Notes: generated from the letters alone by a model not told the origin. A DNA stretch of 64,000 nucleotides from Brevibacillus sp. (GCA_017656235.1 JACDOF010000004.1:62001-126000); one strand, 5' to 3'. Positions 46,985 to 55,486 are shown, numbered from the stretch's first letter. Numbers and translations are program-made.

Positions 46985-49975
46985 TTGCAAAAACCGGGAA
47001 GCGTTTTCTTGACGTGGATGGTTGTCTGCCTGCTGCTGTTTCAAGCCGCAGCACTGCCGCAGACGGCCCGTGCAGCGGAACAGGCAGCAGAGCAGCAGCT
47101 GGCAGCCAACATGGAGAAACTGCTCGCCGATCTGGAGGAGAACCCCGAAAGCCAGGGAATGATGACGGGTATCGCTGTCTACAATCTGACGACCGGGCAA
47201 TACCTGTACACGCACAACGAAGACAAAGCGTTCATTCCAGCCTCCAATCTGAAGCTGTTGGTGACGCTGGCCGCACTTGACCGACTGGGGCCCGACTATC
47301 GCTTCAAGACGGAAGTATACGCTGACGGTAACCTGACGCCAGGCGGTGTACTGGAGGGCGATCTGGTCGTAAAAGGATACGGTGACCCTTCCTTCTCACC
47401 GGAAGATTTGAGCGAACTGGTGCAAAAACTGCGTGATGTCGGCATCAAACGGATTACGGGCAGCATCCGGGTAGATGAAAGCTACTTTGATGAAATCCGG
47501 TTGGGACCGTCCTGGATGTGGGACGACGAAGTGTACGCCTACAGTGCTCAACTGAGTGCGCTAACCCTGAATAAAAACGCTGTTACGCTGACAATCAGAC
47601 CGGATCGGCAGGTGGGTGAGCCGCCTGCGATTGAGGTTGACCCTGTCAATGACTACGTGACCATACAAAACGACGTGAAAATTGTGGAGGGAACGGACAG
47701 CGACTTGAGCTTCGAGCGGCCCCGTGCCCAGAACACGATCACCGTGAAAGGGACGATCGGCAAGGAGGCGGAGCCTGTTGAGGAACCACTGGCTGTCCAC
47801 GATCCGGCGCTGTTCGTGGGCAGCGCCTTGAAGCATCAGCTTGCTGCGGCGGGAATCGGGATATTGCCGCACGCGGCTGTGCAAAAAACAGAAATAAAAA
47901 CAGGCACGCCGCTTGTTACCCACTATTCGCAGCCGCTGACCGAACTGATCAAGGAATTGAACAAGGAAAGCGACAACTTCTATGCCGAAGCGCTGCTGAA
48001 AACACTGGGGGCGGTGCAGAAACAGACAGGCAGTTTCGCTGCCGGCAGCGAGGCGGTTATGGAGGTGCTGCGTGAAGCTGGCATCACGGCTGCTTATCAG
48101 CAGGTGGACGGTTCAGGTCTCTCCCGCCTCAATCTGATCACCCCGGCGCACATGATCAAGCTGCTGGCTTACGTACAGGAGAAGACTTACCGGGAGGCGT
48201 TTGAAGCTTCGCTGCCGATTGCCGGCGTAGACGGCACACTGGAGAATCGGTTCGTGGGCACGCCAGCAGAAAACAATCTGGCGGCCAAAACGGGCAGCAT
48301 GAGCGGAGTCAACTGCCTGTCCGGTTACGTGACAGCAGGAAACGGGGACAAACTGGCGTTCTCCATCATGGCCAACGGCATCTACAAGTCGACGTACGCC
48401 AGGACGCTGCAGGAGCAGGTTGGTGTCCTTCTGGCCAGCTATCCCGATCTCCCCGATCCTGAAGGAGACCGGCAGGTCGAGCGGCAGCAGTTTGTCCTCT
48501 CCGACCAGCTTGATCCGTTGATCGACGAATGGGAGCAGTCCGGAGCGGCTGTCGGTGTGATTGTCAAGTCGCTTGATCGATCGGACGATCAGGCTCTGCT
48601 CTATGCACACAATGCGGACAAACTGTTTACGCCAGCATCCAACGCCAAACTGCTGACCAGTATAACCGCGCTGCGGCAGTTGGGCGGGGAGTACCGTTTC
48701 AAAACGGAACTGTACACGGCTGGCCCGATTACGCCGGGTGGCGTTCTCACTGGTGACTTGATCCTTAAAGGATACGGAGACCCCACGCTGCACACCGAGG
48801 ACAGTCTCAAGGTTCAGGAGGGCGTTTCCATCGAAGAGATCGTGCAAACGATTCGGGACGCGGGCATCAAGGTGATTCAGGGGAGCATCGTGGTGGACGA
48901 TCGATACTTCGACGATCAGAGACTGGGACTTGGTTGGGCGTGGGATGACGAAAGCTATTCCTACAATGCGCAAATCAGCGCCCTCTCGCTTAACCGGGGA
49001 ACCGTGCGCCTTGACTACCGTCCGGGCGAACAAGCCGGAGAGAAGATTATCGTGTCGCTGACACCACAGACCAAGTATGTCCAGGTCATCAATGAGGCTA
49101 AAACGGCTGCCGCCGGTGAGAAAAACACCTTGAAAATCGAGCGGGAACGGGGACAGAACGTGATTCGGCTGAGCGGCAATCTTCCCCTTGATGCGGCAGC
49201 GGATTACGAGCCGATCACCGTGGAAGAACCGGCACTCTACACCGGTACGGTGCTCTCGGAAAAACTGCGCGAAGCGGGGGTCAAACTGACAAATGACCAG
49301 GTGAAAGCGGGAGAAGTGCCACCGGGCAGTACAAAACTGGCGGAATTTTCTTCCCTGCCGCTGAAAGACATCGTCAATTACCTGAACAAGAACAGTGACA
49401 ATCTGTATGCGGAGATGATCGCAAAGACGCTTGGCGCGGAGAAGAAGGAGGAAGGGAGCGCATCAGCGGGGATCGGGCTGATCTACGAGACAGCCGCTGC
49501 CCTTGGCGTCAGTGAAACCTTCGACCTCTTTGACGCCTCCGGCTTGACCCGCTACAATCTGGTGGCTCCGCGGCAATTGCTCGCTGCACTGGAGGGGATG
49601 GCCAAGCAAGCTGATCAGGAGGCTTTTCGCTTCTTTTACGACTCACTGCCAATCGCCGGAGTGGACGGCACGCTGGAGAAACGCATGAAAGGCACTCCGG
49701 CGGAAAATAACGTGCGGGCCAAGACAGGAACCCTTACCGGCGTGAGCAGTCTGTCAGGGTATGTGACGACACGGGACGGCGAACGACTCGTCTTTTCCAT
49801 CATGACGAATGGCCATATGGGTGATACGGATAAACTGAAGGAGTTGGAGGACCGATTGGCTGTGGCCTTGGCGCAATACCGCGGCGACAGGAGAATGTCA
49901 ATGCTGCTGCCGGTATTCCTGGAGATCACGCGGGGGTACTCTATGGAAAGACAACTCGCAACCATCACTTCTTGA
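46985..49975 (+). CDS. Double-domain D-alanyl-D-alanine carboxypeptidase (PBP4/S13, tandem duplication)
   Basis: 996-residue exported penicillin-binding protein made of two consecutive S13 (DacB/PBP4) domains. A signal peptide (residues 1-31, ARAA) is followed by domain 1 with S87-NLK90, SDN at 329-331 and KTG at 435-437, and domain 2 with S552-NAK555, SDN at 804-806 and KTG at 913-915. All three active-site motifs are complete in both copies, so both could be active in trimming or cleaving peptidoglycan cross-links. Typical DacB has one such domain of about 470-490 residues. TTG start after GGGAGGGGAAAG. Monocistronic. Confidence 0.9.
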   Translation: MQKPGSVFLTWMVVCLLLFQAAALPQTARAAEQAAEQQLAANMEKLLADLEENPESQGMMTGIAVYNLTTGQYLYTHNEDKAFIPASNLKLLVTLAALDRLGPDYRFKTEVYADGNLTPGGVLEGDLVVKGYGDPSFSPEDLSELVQKLRDVGIKRITGSIRVDESYFDEIRLGPSWMWDDEVYAYSAQLSALTLNKNAVTLTIRPDRQVGEPPAIEVDPVNDYVTIQNDVKIVEGTDSDLSFERPRAQNTITVKGTIGKEAEPVEEPLAVHDPALFVGSALKHQLAAAGIGILPHAAVQKTEIKTGTPLVTHYSQPLTELIKELNKESDNFYAEALLKTLGAVQKQTGSFAAGSEAVMEVLREAGITAAYQQVDGSGLSRLNLITPAHMIKLLAYVQEKTYREAFEASLPIAGVDGTLENRFVGTPAENNLAAKTGSMSGVNCLSGYVTAGNGDKLAFSIMANGIYKSTYARTLQEQVGVLLASYPDLPDPEGDRQVERQQFVLSDQLDPLIDEWEQSGAAVGVIVKSLDRSDDQALLYAHNADKLFTPASNAKLLTSITALRQLGGEYRFKTELYTAGPITPGGVLTGDLILKGYGDPTLHTEDSLKVQEGVSIEEIVQTIRDAGIKVIQGSIVVDDRYFDDQRLGLGWAWDDESYSYNAQISALSLNRGTVRLDYRPGEQAGEKIIVSLTPQTKYVQVINEAKTAAAGEKNTLKIERERGQNVIRLSGNLPLDAAADYEPITVEEPALYTGTVLSEKLREAGVKLTNDQVKAGEVPPGSTKLAEFSSLPLKDIVNYLNKNSDNLYAEMIAKTLGAEKKEEGSASAGIGLIYETAAALGVSETFDLFDASGLTRYNLVAPRQLLAALEGMAKQADQEAFRFFYDSLPIAGVDGTLEKRMKGTPAENNVRAKTGTLTGVSSLSGYVTTRDGERLVFSIMTNGHMGDTDKLKELEDRLAVALAQYRGDRRMSMLLPVFLEITRGYSMERQLATITS

Positions 49976-50030
49976 TCTCTTCTTAATCTCTTCCTGGTTG
50001 ACCCTTGGGATGGAGATGCAAGAAAAACAT

Positions 50031-50089
50031 GGGAGGCGCTGCATCCTTTGATCTTGGCTGACCGTTCAGGATGCACGCCTCCCGCTTTT
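50031..50089 (+). terminator. Terminator of the S13 peptidase gene
   Basis: GGGAGGCG-ct-GCATCCT pairs with AGGATGC-a-CGCCTCCC (15 bp, one internal loop), followed by GCTTTTG. Confidence 0.75.
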
Positions 50090-50130
50090 GTAGGCAGGTA
50101 AGATACATGCTGGTCTGTGGACAGTGTTCC

Positions 50131-50517
50131 TTACTGGCAGAAGTTGCTCTTTTGCCGTAACAGATGTTGAAGCTGTACGATGTAGATGTCCAGCTTCTGA
50201 CTTAATGCGACAACGGCATCGTCGGCAAAGCCTCTCTCTGCGACCATTTCCCGCAGCTGCAGGGATAACTCGTCGATGATTTTTCTCAGCTTCTTCTCAG
50301 CGGCGGTGACATCTGAGAGGGTTCCTAAGTGGGCTGCTGTCGGAGCCCGGTAGCTGGCGGGCTTTTTCTTCAGATAGAGAAATCGGAAATTTTTCCTGGT
50401 ATTTTGGTACATGTCCGTATTCATGTCGAACGAAGGAGTTTCTTCATACTTTATCACTTCTTCTGCTCCGTCGAAACGGTTGGTATTACAGGAGTGGTTG
50501 TGCATATGACAGATCAT
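50131..50517 (-). CDS. Spo0E-like aspartyl-phosphate phosphatase family protein
   Basis: 128-residue protein whose C-terminal 55 residues match the Spo0E family helical hairpin (IDELSLQLREMVAERGFADD and LSQKLD at 105-110, the conserved S-x-x-LD motif). Members dephosphorylate Spo0A-P and delay sporulation. The N-terminal 65 residues are an unusual extension; most relatives are 50-85 residues. ATG 50517 follows AAGGAAGGAG closely; ATG 50505 is the alternative and would give MHNHSCNTNR. It lies downstream of the peptide-signalling locus on the same strand, separated from it by a terminator. Confidence 0.7.
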   Translation of the reverse strand: MICHMHNHSCNTNRFDGAEEVIKYEETPSFDMNTDMYQNTRKNFRFLYLKKKPASYRAPTAAHLGTLSDVTAAEKKLRKIIDELSLQLREMVAERGFADDAVVALSQKLDIYIVQLQHLLRQKSNFCQ

Positions 50518-50624
50518 CTCCTTCCTTGCTACTACTTAACTTTACGGGATGTCTCAACCTTTATAAAGAAAAATAAAATTAGAAACCATTTGCAAGATTC
50601 GACTTTTGTCGACAGGTGAAAAAG
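50518..50624. other. AT-rich region upstream of the Spo0E-like gene, with 0A-box-like sequence
   Basis: Contains TTGTCGAC at 50606-50613 and, on the other strand, AGTCGAA at 50598-50604. Both resemble the Spo0A box (TTGTCGAA), arranged as an overlapping palindrome. No strong promoter could be fixed. Confidence 0.35.
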
Positions 50625-50651
50625 CAAAAAAAAGAGCGCTGTTTAGCGCTC
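50625..50651 (-). terminator. Terminator of the regulator/peptide operon
   Basis: On the minus strand GAGCGCT-AAAC-AGCGCTC followed by TTTTTTTT. It ends the transcript just after the peptide gene. Confidence 0.9.
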
Positions 50652-50678
50652 GGGGAGAGGAATATCTCAATATTGATT

Positions 50679-50813
50679 TCAATGCCCTGGGTCGTCTAAG
50701 AATAAAATAATTTCAGGTTTTTGATGTAGCCAGTTTTGCTGTTCACTAGACTGGGGAGGAAAAAGAAGAATCGTGACCAAAAGCAGCATTATGGCCGTCC
50801 ATTTGCTTCTCAT
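50679..50813 (-). CDS. Candidate secreted signalling propeptide (44 aa, Phr/NprX/AimP-like)
   Basis: Short minus-strand frame overlapping the 3' end of the RRNPP-type regulator by 68 bases in another frame. It encodes a basic start (MRSKW), a hydrophobic stretch (TAIMLLLVTILLF) and a polar tail (QKPEIILFLDDPGH), the plan of exported propeptides whose C terminus is the mature signal. AAAGGAGTG lies 11 nt before the ATG. A -10 box (TATAAT, 50868-50863) within an inverted repeat lies upstream, and a strong terminator follows the stop. The tail KPEII resembles KPDIV of NprX, which may be chance. Expression is unproven. Confidence 0.7.
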   Translation of the reverse strand: MRSKWTAIMLLLVTILLFPPQSSEQQNWLHQKPEIILFLDDPGH

Positions 50814-52134
50814 TAGAGTTTTTCACTCCTTTATAAAAATGTTTAAAAATGTTGTTAAGTCTATTATACACGTTAACAAGTTTTTCTAACAGTTCAAAAC
50901 TAATCGTCCTTCTTGACGTTACATGAAAGGACAGTATGTCACTTATACATTGAGTAATTTCCTTATACGCATTTACTTTCTCGTAGGCGGAGATACTGTT
51001 GAAGTAGGTTTCAATCGCTTCTTCAAACTGGCCGCACTTAATCAGGTACACTCCTTTTAGTCGGTAGTACCTGCCTATTTCATAATGTTTATATGGAGTC
51101 TTGGGATCAAAGGAAAGAATTTTCTCCTCGGCTTTTATGATCTGTTGAACCATTTTGATGTCATTGATGTGCAGTAATGCATCGATGAGATCATTTACTC
51201 GATGGATTCGTGTATCGTCTGTGGCTTCCTCCAAACATACCTTGAGGAGTGGGATGGCTGCGTCGTAGTTTCCTTTTTTTACGAGAATATTCGCTCTAAT
51301 TGGCTTTGCCCGTTCCACGACAAATGAATAGTTCGCCTTTACAAACATATCCACGTAAGTTTCTGCAGACTCATAATCACCTAACATGATATAAGAATTA
51401 CAGAGAGCTAGTGCCGCTCGTTCCTTTAGTTGGTTCGAGGTATGGTCTTCTTTTAGACCAGCCTGGCACAATTCAATACACTTTGCGTACTTTTTAATGT
51501 TGTGGGCGTGAAGCCCTAAGCGGAAGAAGAGAGTGATTCGCTCCTCTTGAGACAAAAAGTCGGTATAATGCAGAATCTCTTCCCCGGCCTGAAATGTTTC
51601 TTCCAGTCGTTTCATGTCAAGCCTTTCAATCAGGTATTTTTGCAGCAAAGCCTTGGCCAAAAAGCGCTGGATGCCGTGTTCCCGCGCGTATTTCACAATG
51701 AAGCTGTACAAGGCCAATTGCATCTCAACGTCCTGGACGGTACGGGTGAGGTTGTACAACCGCTCCAGCAGGGTACAGCTGTCCGCGTGGGGGGACTGCA
51801 CGAAGCGGTCCGCTACCTTCTGGACCAGCCGTACGTCTGCCAATTCAATCGCTTCCATGAGCAGTTCGTGCAGCACGTCAATGCGCTGATCGATTTCGAC
51901 GTAATGTTCAATGATTTCAGTCGAAGGAATGCCTAACGTTTGGGCGATTGGTCTGATCGTTTTCAATTCGGGGCGTTTTGTTTCGCCTGTTTCGATCTTT
52001 GAGATGACCCCTTTTCTGATGCCGGTTGCCTTTTCCAGATCAGACAGGGTGAGATTGGCTTGTTTCCGACGCTGCTGAATTCGTTCACCCAGCGTGGTGA
52101 ACAACAGCTTTTGTCCCTTCGTGTCCATCTCCAC
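50746..52134 (-). CDS. RRNPP-type peptide-responsive regulator (HTH plus TPR)
   Basis: 462-residue cytoplasmic protein. An XRE-type helix-turn-helix (residues about 15-75: LGERIQQRRKQANLTLSDLE, IRKGVISKIETGE) is followed by a helical array of TPR-like repeats to the C terminus (for example AALALCNSYIMLGDYESAET and YYRLKGVYLIKCGQFEEAIE). This is the plan of RRNPP regulators (PlcR, NprR, PrgX, AimR), which bind an imported peptide in the TPR groove. The GTG start has AGAGGGG 7 nt upstream; ATG 52128 is the alternative. The last codons overlap the putative propeptide gene. The gene is AT-richer toward its 3' end, hinting at separate origin. Confidence 0.82.
   Translation of the reverse strand: MEMDTKGQKLLFTTLGERIQQRRKQANLTLSDLEKATGIRKGVISKIETGETKRPELKTIRPIAQTLGIPSTEIIEHYVEIDQRIDVLHELLMEAIELADVRLVQKVADRFVQSPHADSCTLLERLYNLTRTVQDVEMQLALYSFIVKYAREHGIQRFLAKALLQKYLIERLDMKRLEETFQAGEEILHYTDFLSQEERITLFFRLGLHAHNIKKYAKCIELCQAGLKEDHTSNQLKERAALALCNSYIMLGDYESAETYVDMFVKANYSFVVERAKPIRANILVKKGNYDAAIPLLKVCLEEATDDTRIHRVNDLIDALLHINDIKMVQQIIKAEEKILSFDPKTPYKHYEIGRYYRLKGVYLIKCGQFEEAIETYFNSISAYEKVNAYKEITQCISDILSFHVTSRRTISFELLEKLVNVYNRLNNIFKHFYKGVKNSNEKQMDGHNAAFGHDSSFSSPV
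50852..50879. promoter_or_regulatory. Operator-like inverted repeat spanning a -10 box upstream of the peptide gene
   Basis: TTGTTAA (50852-50858) and TTAACAA (50873-50879) are perfect inverted arms separated by 14 bases. The spacer contains, on the minus strand, TATAAT (50868-50863). The -35 region is poor, as expected for an activator- or repressor-controlled promoter. A natural binding site for the regulator encoded by the same DNA. Confidence 0.5.
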
Positions 52135-52221
52135 GAGTCAGCCCCTCTTCTTCAATAATTTCCCATTTTTTCCTATCCTCAGTTTATCATAGAAAATGTT
52201 CGTTGTGAACAGGCCTGTCCG

Positions 52222-53001
52222 TTACTTCAGCAGGATGTATTCCCTTAGTGCCCCCAGTTCCGCGATTTTTTGGTGTATCTGTCGTACGTAGTACTCGTGG
52301 TCTGAGTCGACCGCGGCAGCCTGATCTATCGTTTTGAGGATGTGCTGGTAGTTGCTCATCCCCAGCGCAAACATCTTTTCGACGTACATGCGGTCTTGGG
52401 GAGTCAGACGTTTGTCCCGATAGGTCTTGAGGATCTCCACGGCAATGTTCCCCACTTCCTCCAACGAGTTGAGATAGAGGTATTCCGTGGCCGTGTCTTC
52501 CCCGCCGTGTTCGGTAATAAACCATAGGGGGTTTTTCTTCTCGAAGCTGCCCATCCGTTCGTAGGTAAGAAGCATATCCTGAAGAAGCTGCCGCTTTTTC
52601 TTTTCATCGCTGACCTTCCTGGCCAGATGGCGATAACTTTCCTTCAGGTGAGGCAGCATGGTCATGTAGATATCCATCAACTCATCGTGATTGATGAGGT
52701 TGAGATTATGCGCCTGATCAGTCAGGATCAGCTTATCCAGTTGGACGGCAATCTGTTCATAGGCATTAACCGCTTCTTCGTACTTTTCAAACTTGTACCA
52801 GCGTTCACCTTCGTGAAACAACTGGAGAATTCGCTCCTCCCGCAGCCGTTTCTCTTCCGAGATGCGCAGTTTTTCTGCCCGCTCTTCCGCATTTTTGGTG
52901 ACGATCTGCCCGGACAGATACCCTGTCGCAAGCCCTACGGCAATACTTGTCCCCAGATTGACGAGAAAACGAACCCAGCCGTTTTCGGTTGGCCTTGGCA
53001 T
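52222..53001 (-). CDS. Hypothetical membrane-anchored helical protein upstream of the RRNPP regulator
   Basis: 259-residue protein with one N-terminal membrane segment (FLVNLGTSIAVGLATGYLSGQIV, split here as residues about 10-32), a charged coiled coil (NAEERAEKLRISEEKRLREE), and a mainly helical domain with a TPR-like stretch (WYKFEKYEEAVNAYEQIA). I do not recognise the family. GGAGGTGG precedes ATG 53001; the reading from 53055 would cross that site. It is transcribed toward the regulator with an 87-nt gap, so the two could share a transcript. Confidence 0.75.
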   Translation of the reverse strand: MPRPTENGWVRFLVNLGTSIAVGLATGYLSGQIVTKNAEERAEKLRISEEKRLREERILQLFHEGERWYKFEKYEEAVNAYEQIAVQLDKLILTDQAHNLNLINHDELMDIYMTMLPHLKESYRHLARKVSDEKKKRQLLQDMLLTYERMGSFEKKNPLWFITEHGGEDTATEYLYLNSLEEVGNIAVEILKTYRDKRLTPQDRMYVEKMFALGMSNYQHILKTIDQAAAVDSDHEYYVRQIHQKIAELGALREYILLK

Positions 53002-53102
53002 CTCTCCACCTCCGCAATCGTACCTTCTCATGACGTCTTGTTCACTTCCATACATATGTCACAGCGGACAAACTATATCCTCCATCGCACATCTGTCTTG
53101 AA

Positions 53103-53163
53103 GAAAAAACACCTCTTCCGCCAGGTTACTGGGGAGGACCCAACACCTGTACGGAAGAGGTGG
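53103..53163 (-). terminator. Terminator of the amidase gene
   Basis: Minus-strand CACCTCTTCCG/CGGAAGAGGTG, 11-bp stem with a 31-nt loop, followed by TTTTTT. Confidence 0.78.
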
Positions 53164-53217
53164 TCTGCCTGTGACACGATTCAGTTGGTGGACATGGTCC
53201 GGGTCGATCCAGGCGGT

Positions 53218-55131
53218 TTACAAAGTCGGCTCCGTCTGGAAGTAGCGCACGATCCCCTTAAAGATCCCTTCTGCTGCCAGATCCTGATGTTTGGAGGAGC
53301 GCAGGCGCAATTCGTCCTGATAGTTGGACAAAAAGGCGATCTCCGCCAGAATGGAAACGACCGGGTTCTCCCGCAGAACGAAGTAATTGCCGTAGCGAGC
53401 GTTCAGGTTTTTGTAGTTGGTCGCCTTGACAATCTCGCTCTGCACCAGGGAAGCCAGCTTGCTGCTTCTGCCTTTATCGTAGTAGAAGACAATCGTCCCG
53501 CTGGTCAGTGAGTTTGGATGGGTGTTGTGGTGAATGCTCACAAACAAGTCCGCTTTGTTTTGAACGGCGATGTCGACCCGACTCTTCAAACTTACCTTGC
53601 GATCGTCGCTGCGGGTCAGGATGACGGTGGCCCCCGCCGCTTCCAGCTTTGCCTTGAGCAGTTTGGAGACCTGCAGATTGATCACTTTTTCCAAGGTTGA
53701 AAAGCTGGAGCCGGTAGCTCCGTTGTCTTCACCGCCGTGACCGGGATCGACGACAATCACTTTTCCCTTCAGAGCATTTTCCTTGACCACGTTGGGCAGC
53801 CCGCTGGCACTGACGATCCATCCAGCGACATAACCGAGGGTTCCATCGCCCAACCTGATTTGGAACCAGTCTCCTTCTGTCTTGACAATCGGGTAAACGT
53901 CACCAGCCTGTACACGGGTAACAATCGAGTTGTTCGTGCCAGGGCCGGAGCGGATGTTGGTATCGGGACTCATAATCGTTACAGTGGGCTGGCTCTGGTC
54001 AGCTTCAAAAGGGGTCGGCTCACTGACCAGCCAGCCGGCGACCCAGCCCACCTGTCCTTGCGGGGTTTTCACCTGATACCACTGGCCTTCTTGAGCGAGC
54101 ACGGTCAGGCTTGTCCCTTTGGCCAGCGTGGTCAGCCTTTCGCTCTCCGTGGTCGGTTGACTGCGCAGGTTGAGATTGTCCACGTCCACCGTCACCGTTC
54201 GCACCTGCTCCTGGTCTGCGGAAGGAGGCGAGGGGACTTCATTTGTTCCGCCGTTGTCGGCAGGCGGCGATGTCCCAGGGAGAGGAGAGTGGTTCGTGCC
54301 CGGACGAATCCAGCCGATCGCGCCGTCATAGGTTATCTGGTACCAGCCATTGCCCCGCGGAACCGCTTCGATGCTGTCGCCCGGACTCAACTGACCGATC
54401 ACCGGTGCCGTTTCTTCGTGGTTGTTGTGCACGTTGGTCATGGCTGACAGGGTAATGGTGACAGCCGTCGGCAGCGGCGCAGGGGAGAGTGGAGGTGCTC
54501 CGTCCGGCGCTGTGCCGCCGGTCTGGCTTTCCCCCTCTGTACCGCTGCCGGGGATGGCGGAACCGGGGACTGTGGAGCTGTCGGCAGGCGGCGTTGGCGT
54601 ACCTGCTGTACCTGTCTGCGGCGAATCGACCGGCTGTGGTGCTGAAGCGGGTGCCGCCGCTTCCTTGACCAGCCAACCGGCGACCCAGCCTGTCTCCGTG
54701 TCGGATCGTTTGATCTGTACCCACTGTCCGTTTTTGCTTACAACCGGATACGCTTTGCCTGGCTGGATCTGGCCGATTACGGCAAAGGTCTCGCTTGGAC
54801 CGGAGCGGACATTCAGATTGGTTACCGTACTTTCGATGTAGGATGCGGTCTCATCAGCAGCCGGCTTTACCAGCCAACTGGCCACCCAGCCCCTGCTGCC
54901 GTCAGGGAGCTGAACCTGTGTCCAGCTCTCTTGTTCGGACAGTACGGGCAGTGTCGTGTTTGCCGTCACACTGGAAATGACAGCGTGGTCAAGTCCGGGA
55001 CCGGAGCGAACATTCAGCTTGTCGACGGTAACCTGCACTTTCGCCGTACCCACCGCCCACGCGGGAGCAGCCGAGACCAAGGAGCCGAGCAAAGCGAGTG
55101 TAACTGCCAAACGCGCAAGTCGGGAGAACAC
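53218..55131 (-). CDS. N-acetylmuramoyl-L-alanine amidase with five SH3b domains
   Basis: 637-residue secreted cell-wall hydrolase. A signal peptide (residues 1-26, APAWA) is followed by five bacterial SH3 domains, each opening with a motif like TVDKLNVRSGPG (near residues 33, 101, 225, 316 and 385). A Pro/Ser/Thr-rich linker separates SH3 2 and 3. The C-terminal Amidase_3 domain has zinc motifs VDPGHGGEDNGATG, HHNTHPN and LAEIAFLSN. The third SH3 is diverged. GTG start after AAGGAAGATTG. The same relA-dtd-amidase-hisS neighbourhood in B. subtilis holds YrvJ, a similar multi-SH3 amidase. Confidence 0.92.
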   Translation of the reverse strand: MFSRLARLAVTLALLGSLVSAAPAWAVGTAKVQVTVDKLNVRSGPGLDHAVISSVTANTTLPVLSEQESWTQVQLPDGSRGWVASWLVKPAADETASYIESTVTNLNVRSGPSETFAVIGQIQPGKAYPVVSKNGQWVQIKRSDTETGWVAGWLVKEAAAPASAPQPVDSPQTGTAGTPTPPADSSTVPGSAIPGSGTEGESQTGGTAPDGAPPLSPAPLPTAVTITLSAMTNVHNNHEETAPVIGQLSPGDSIEAVPRGNGWYQITYDGAIGWIRPGTNHSPLPGTSPPADNGGTNEVPSPPSADQEQVRTVTVDVDNLNLRSQPTTESERLTTLAKGTSLTVLAQEGQWYQVKTPQGQVGWVAGWLVSEPTPFEADQSQPTVTIMSPDTNIRSGPGTNNSIVTRVQAGDVYPIVKTEGDWFQIRLGDGTLGYVAGWIVSASGLPNVVKENALKGKVIVVDPGHGGEDNGATGSSFSTLEKVINLQVSKLLKAKLEAAGATVILTRSDDRKVSLKSRVDIAVQNKADLFVSIHHNTHPNSLTSGTIVFYYDKGRSSKLASLVQSEIVKATNYKNLNARYGNYFVLRENPVVSILAEIAFLSNYQDELRLRSSKHQDLAAEGIFKGIVRYFQTEPTL

Positions 55132-55302
55132 GTCTCAATCTTCCTTTCTGCCTGCTTTTTCCTCCCAACACTTTTCGCGCTGTTGCCTGCAAATTCCTGC
55201 AATTGTCGACAAAAACTTGGCTTATTCGCTCCGGTCCACACTCTTATGGAGAGAGGGAAAAGCGGACAAGCTAATAAGAAATGAAAAAGGAGGGGGTTCC
55301 TG

Positions 55303-55476
55303 ATGCGTCAGGCGAAAAAGGCAGCCGAAACCAGGCAGGTGAATCGGCAGTTGTTCGCCGTCGACTTTCACGACTTTCTGGAAAAAGAAGCGGCGATGAG
55401 CGATGTGGAGCTTTCCCAGGAATTCCACATCAGTATCGGGGATGTTCGACTGCTGCGCAAACAGATTAACAGGTAA
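55303..55476 (+). CDS. Small HTH-like protein (57 aa)
   Basis: 57-codon gene beginning MRQAKKAAETRQVNRQLFAV and ending RLLRKQINR, with the helix-turn-helix-like stretch DVELSQEFHISIGDVRLLRK. It is preceded by AAGGAGGGGG with good spacing. It lies between the amidase (divergent) and hemZ. The position resembles that of small unknown proteins near yrvJ in Bacillus. It may bind nucleic acid, but no function is established. Confidence 0.7.
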   Translation: MRQAKKAAETRQVNRQLFAVDFHDFLEKEAAMSDVELSQEFHISIGDVRLLRKQINR

Positions 55477-55486
55477 TGATCGAGCG

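Noticed and set aside
52187-53511. Plus-strand frames across the membrane-protein and amidase genes
   Set aside because: They cover the real minus-strand genes and a terminator, and lack ribosome sites.
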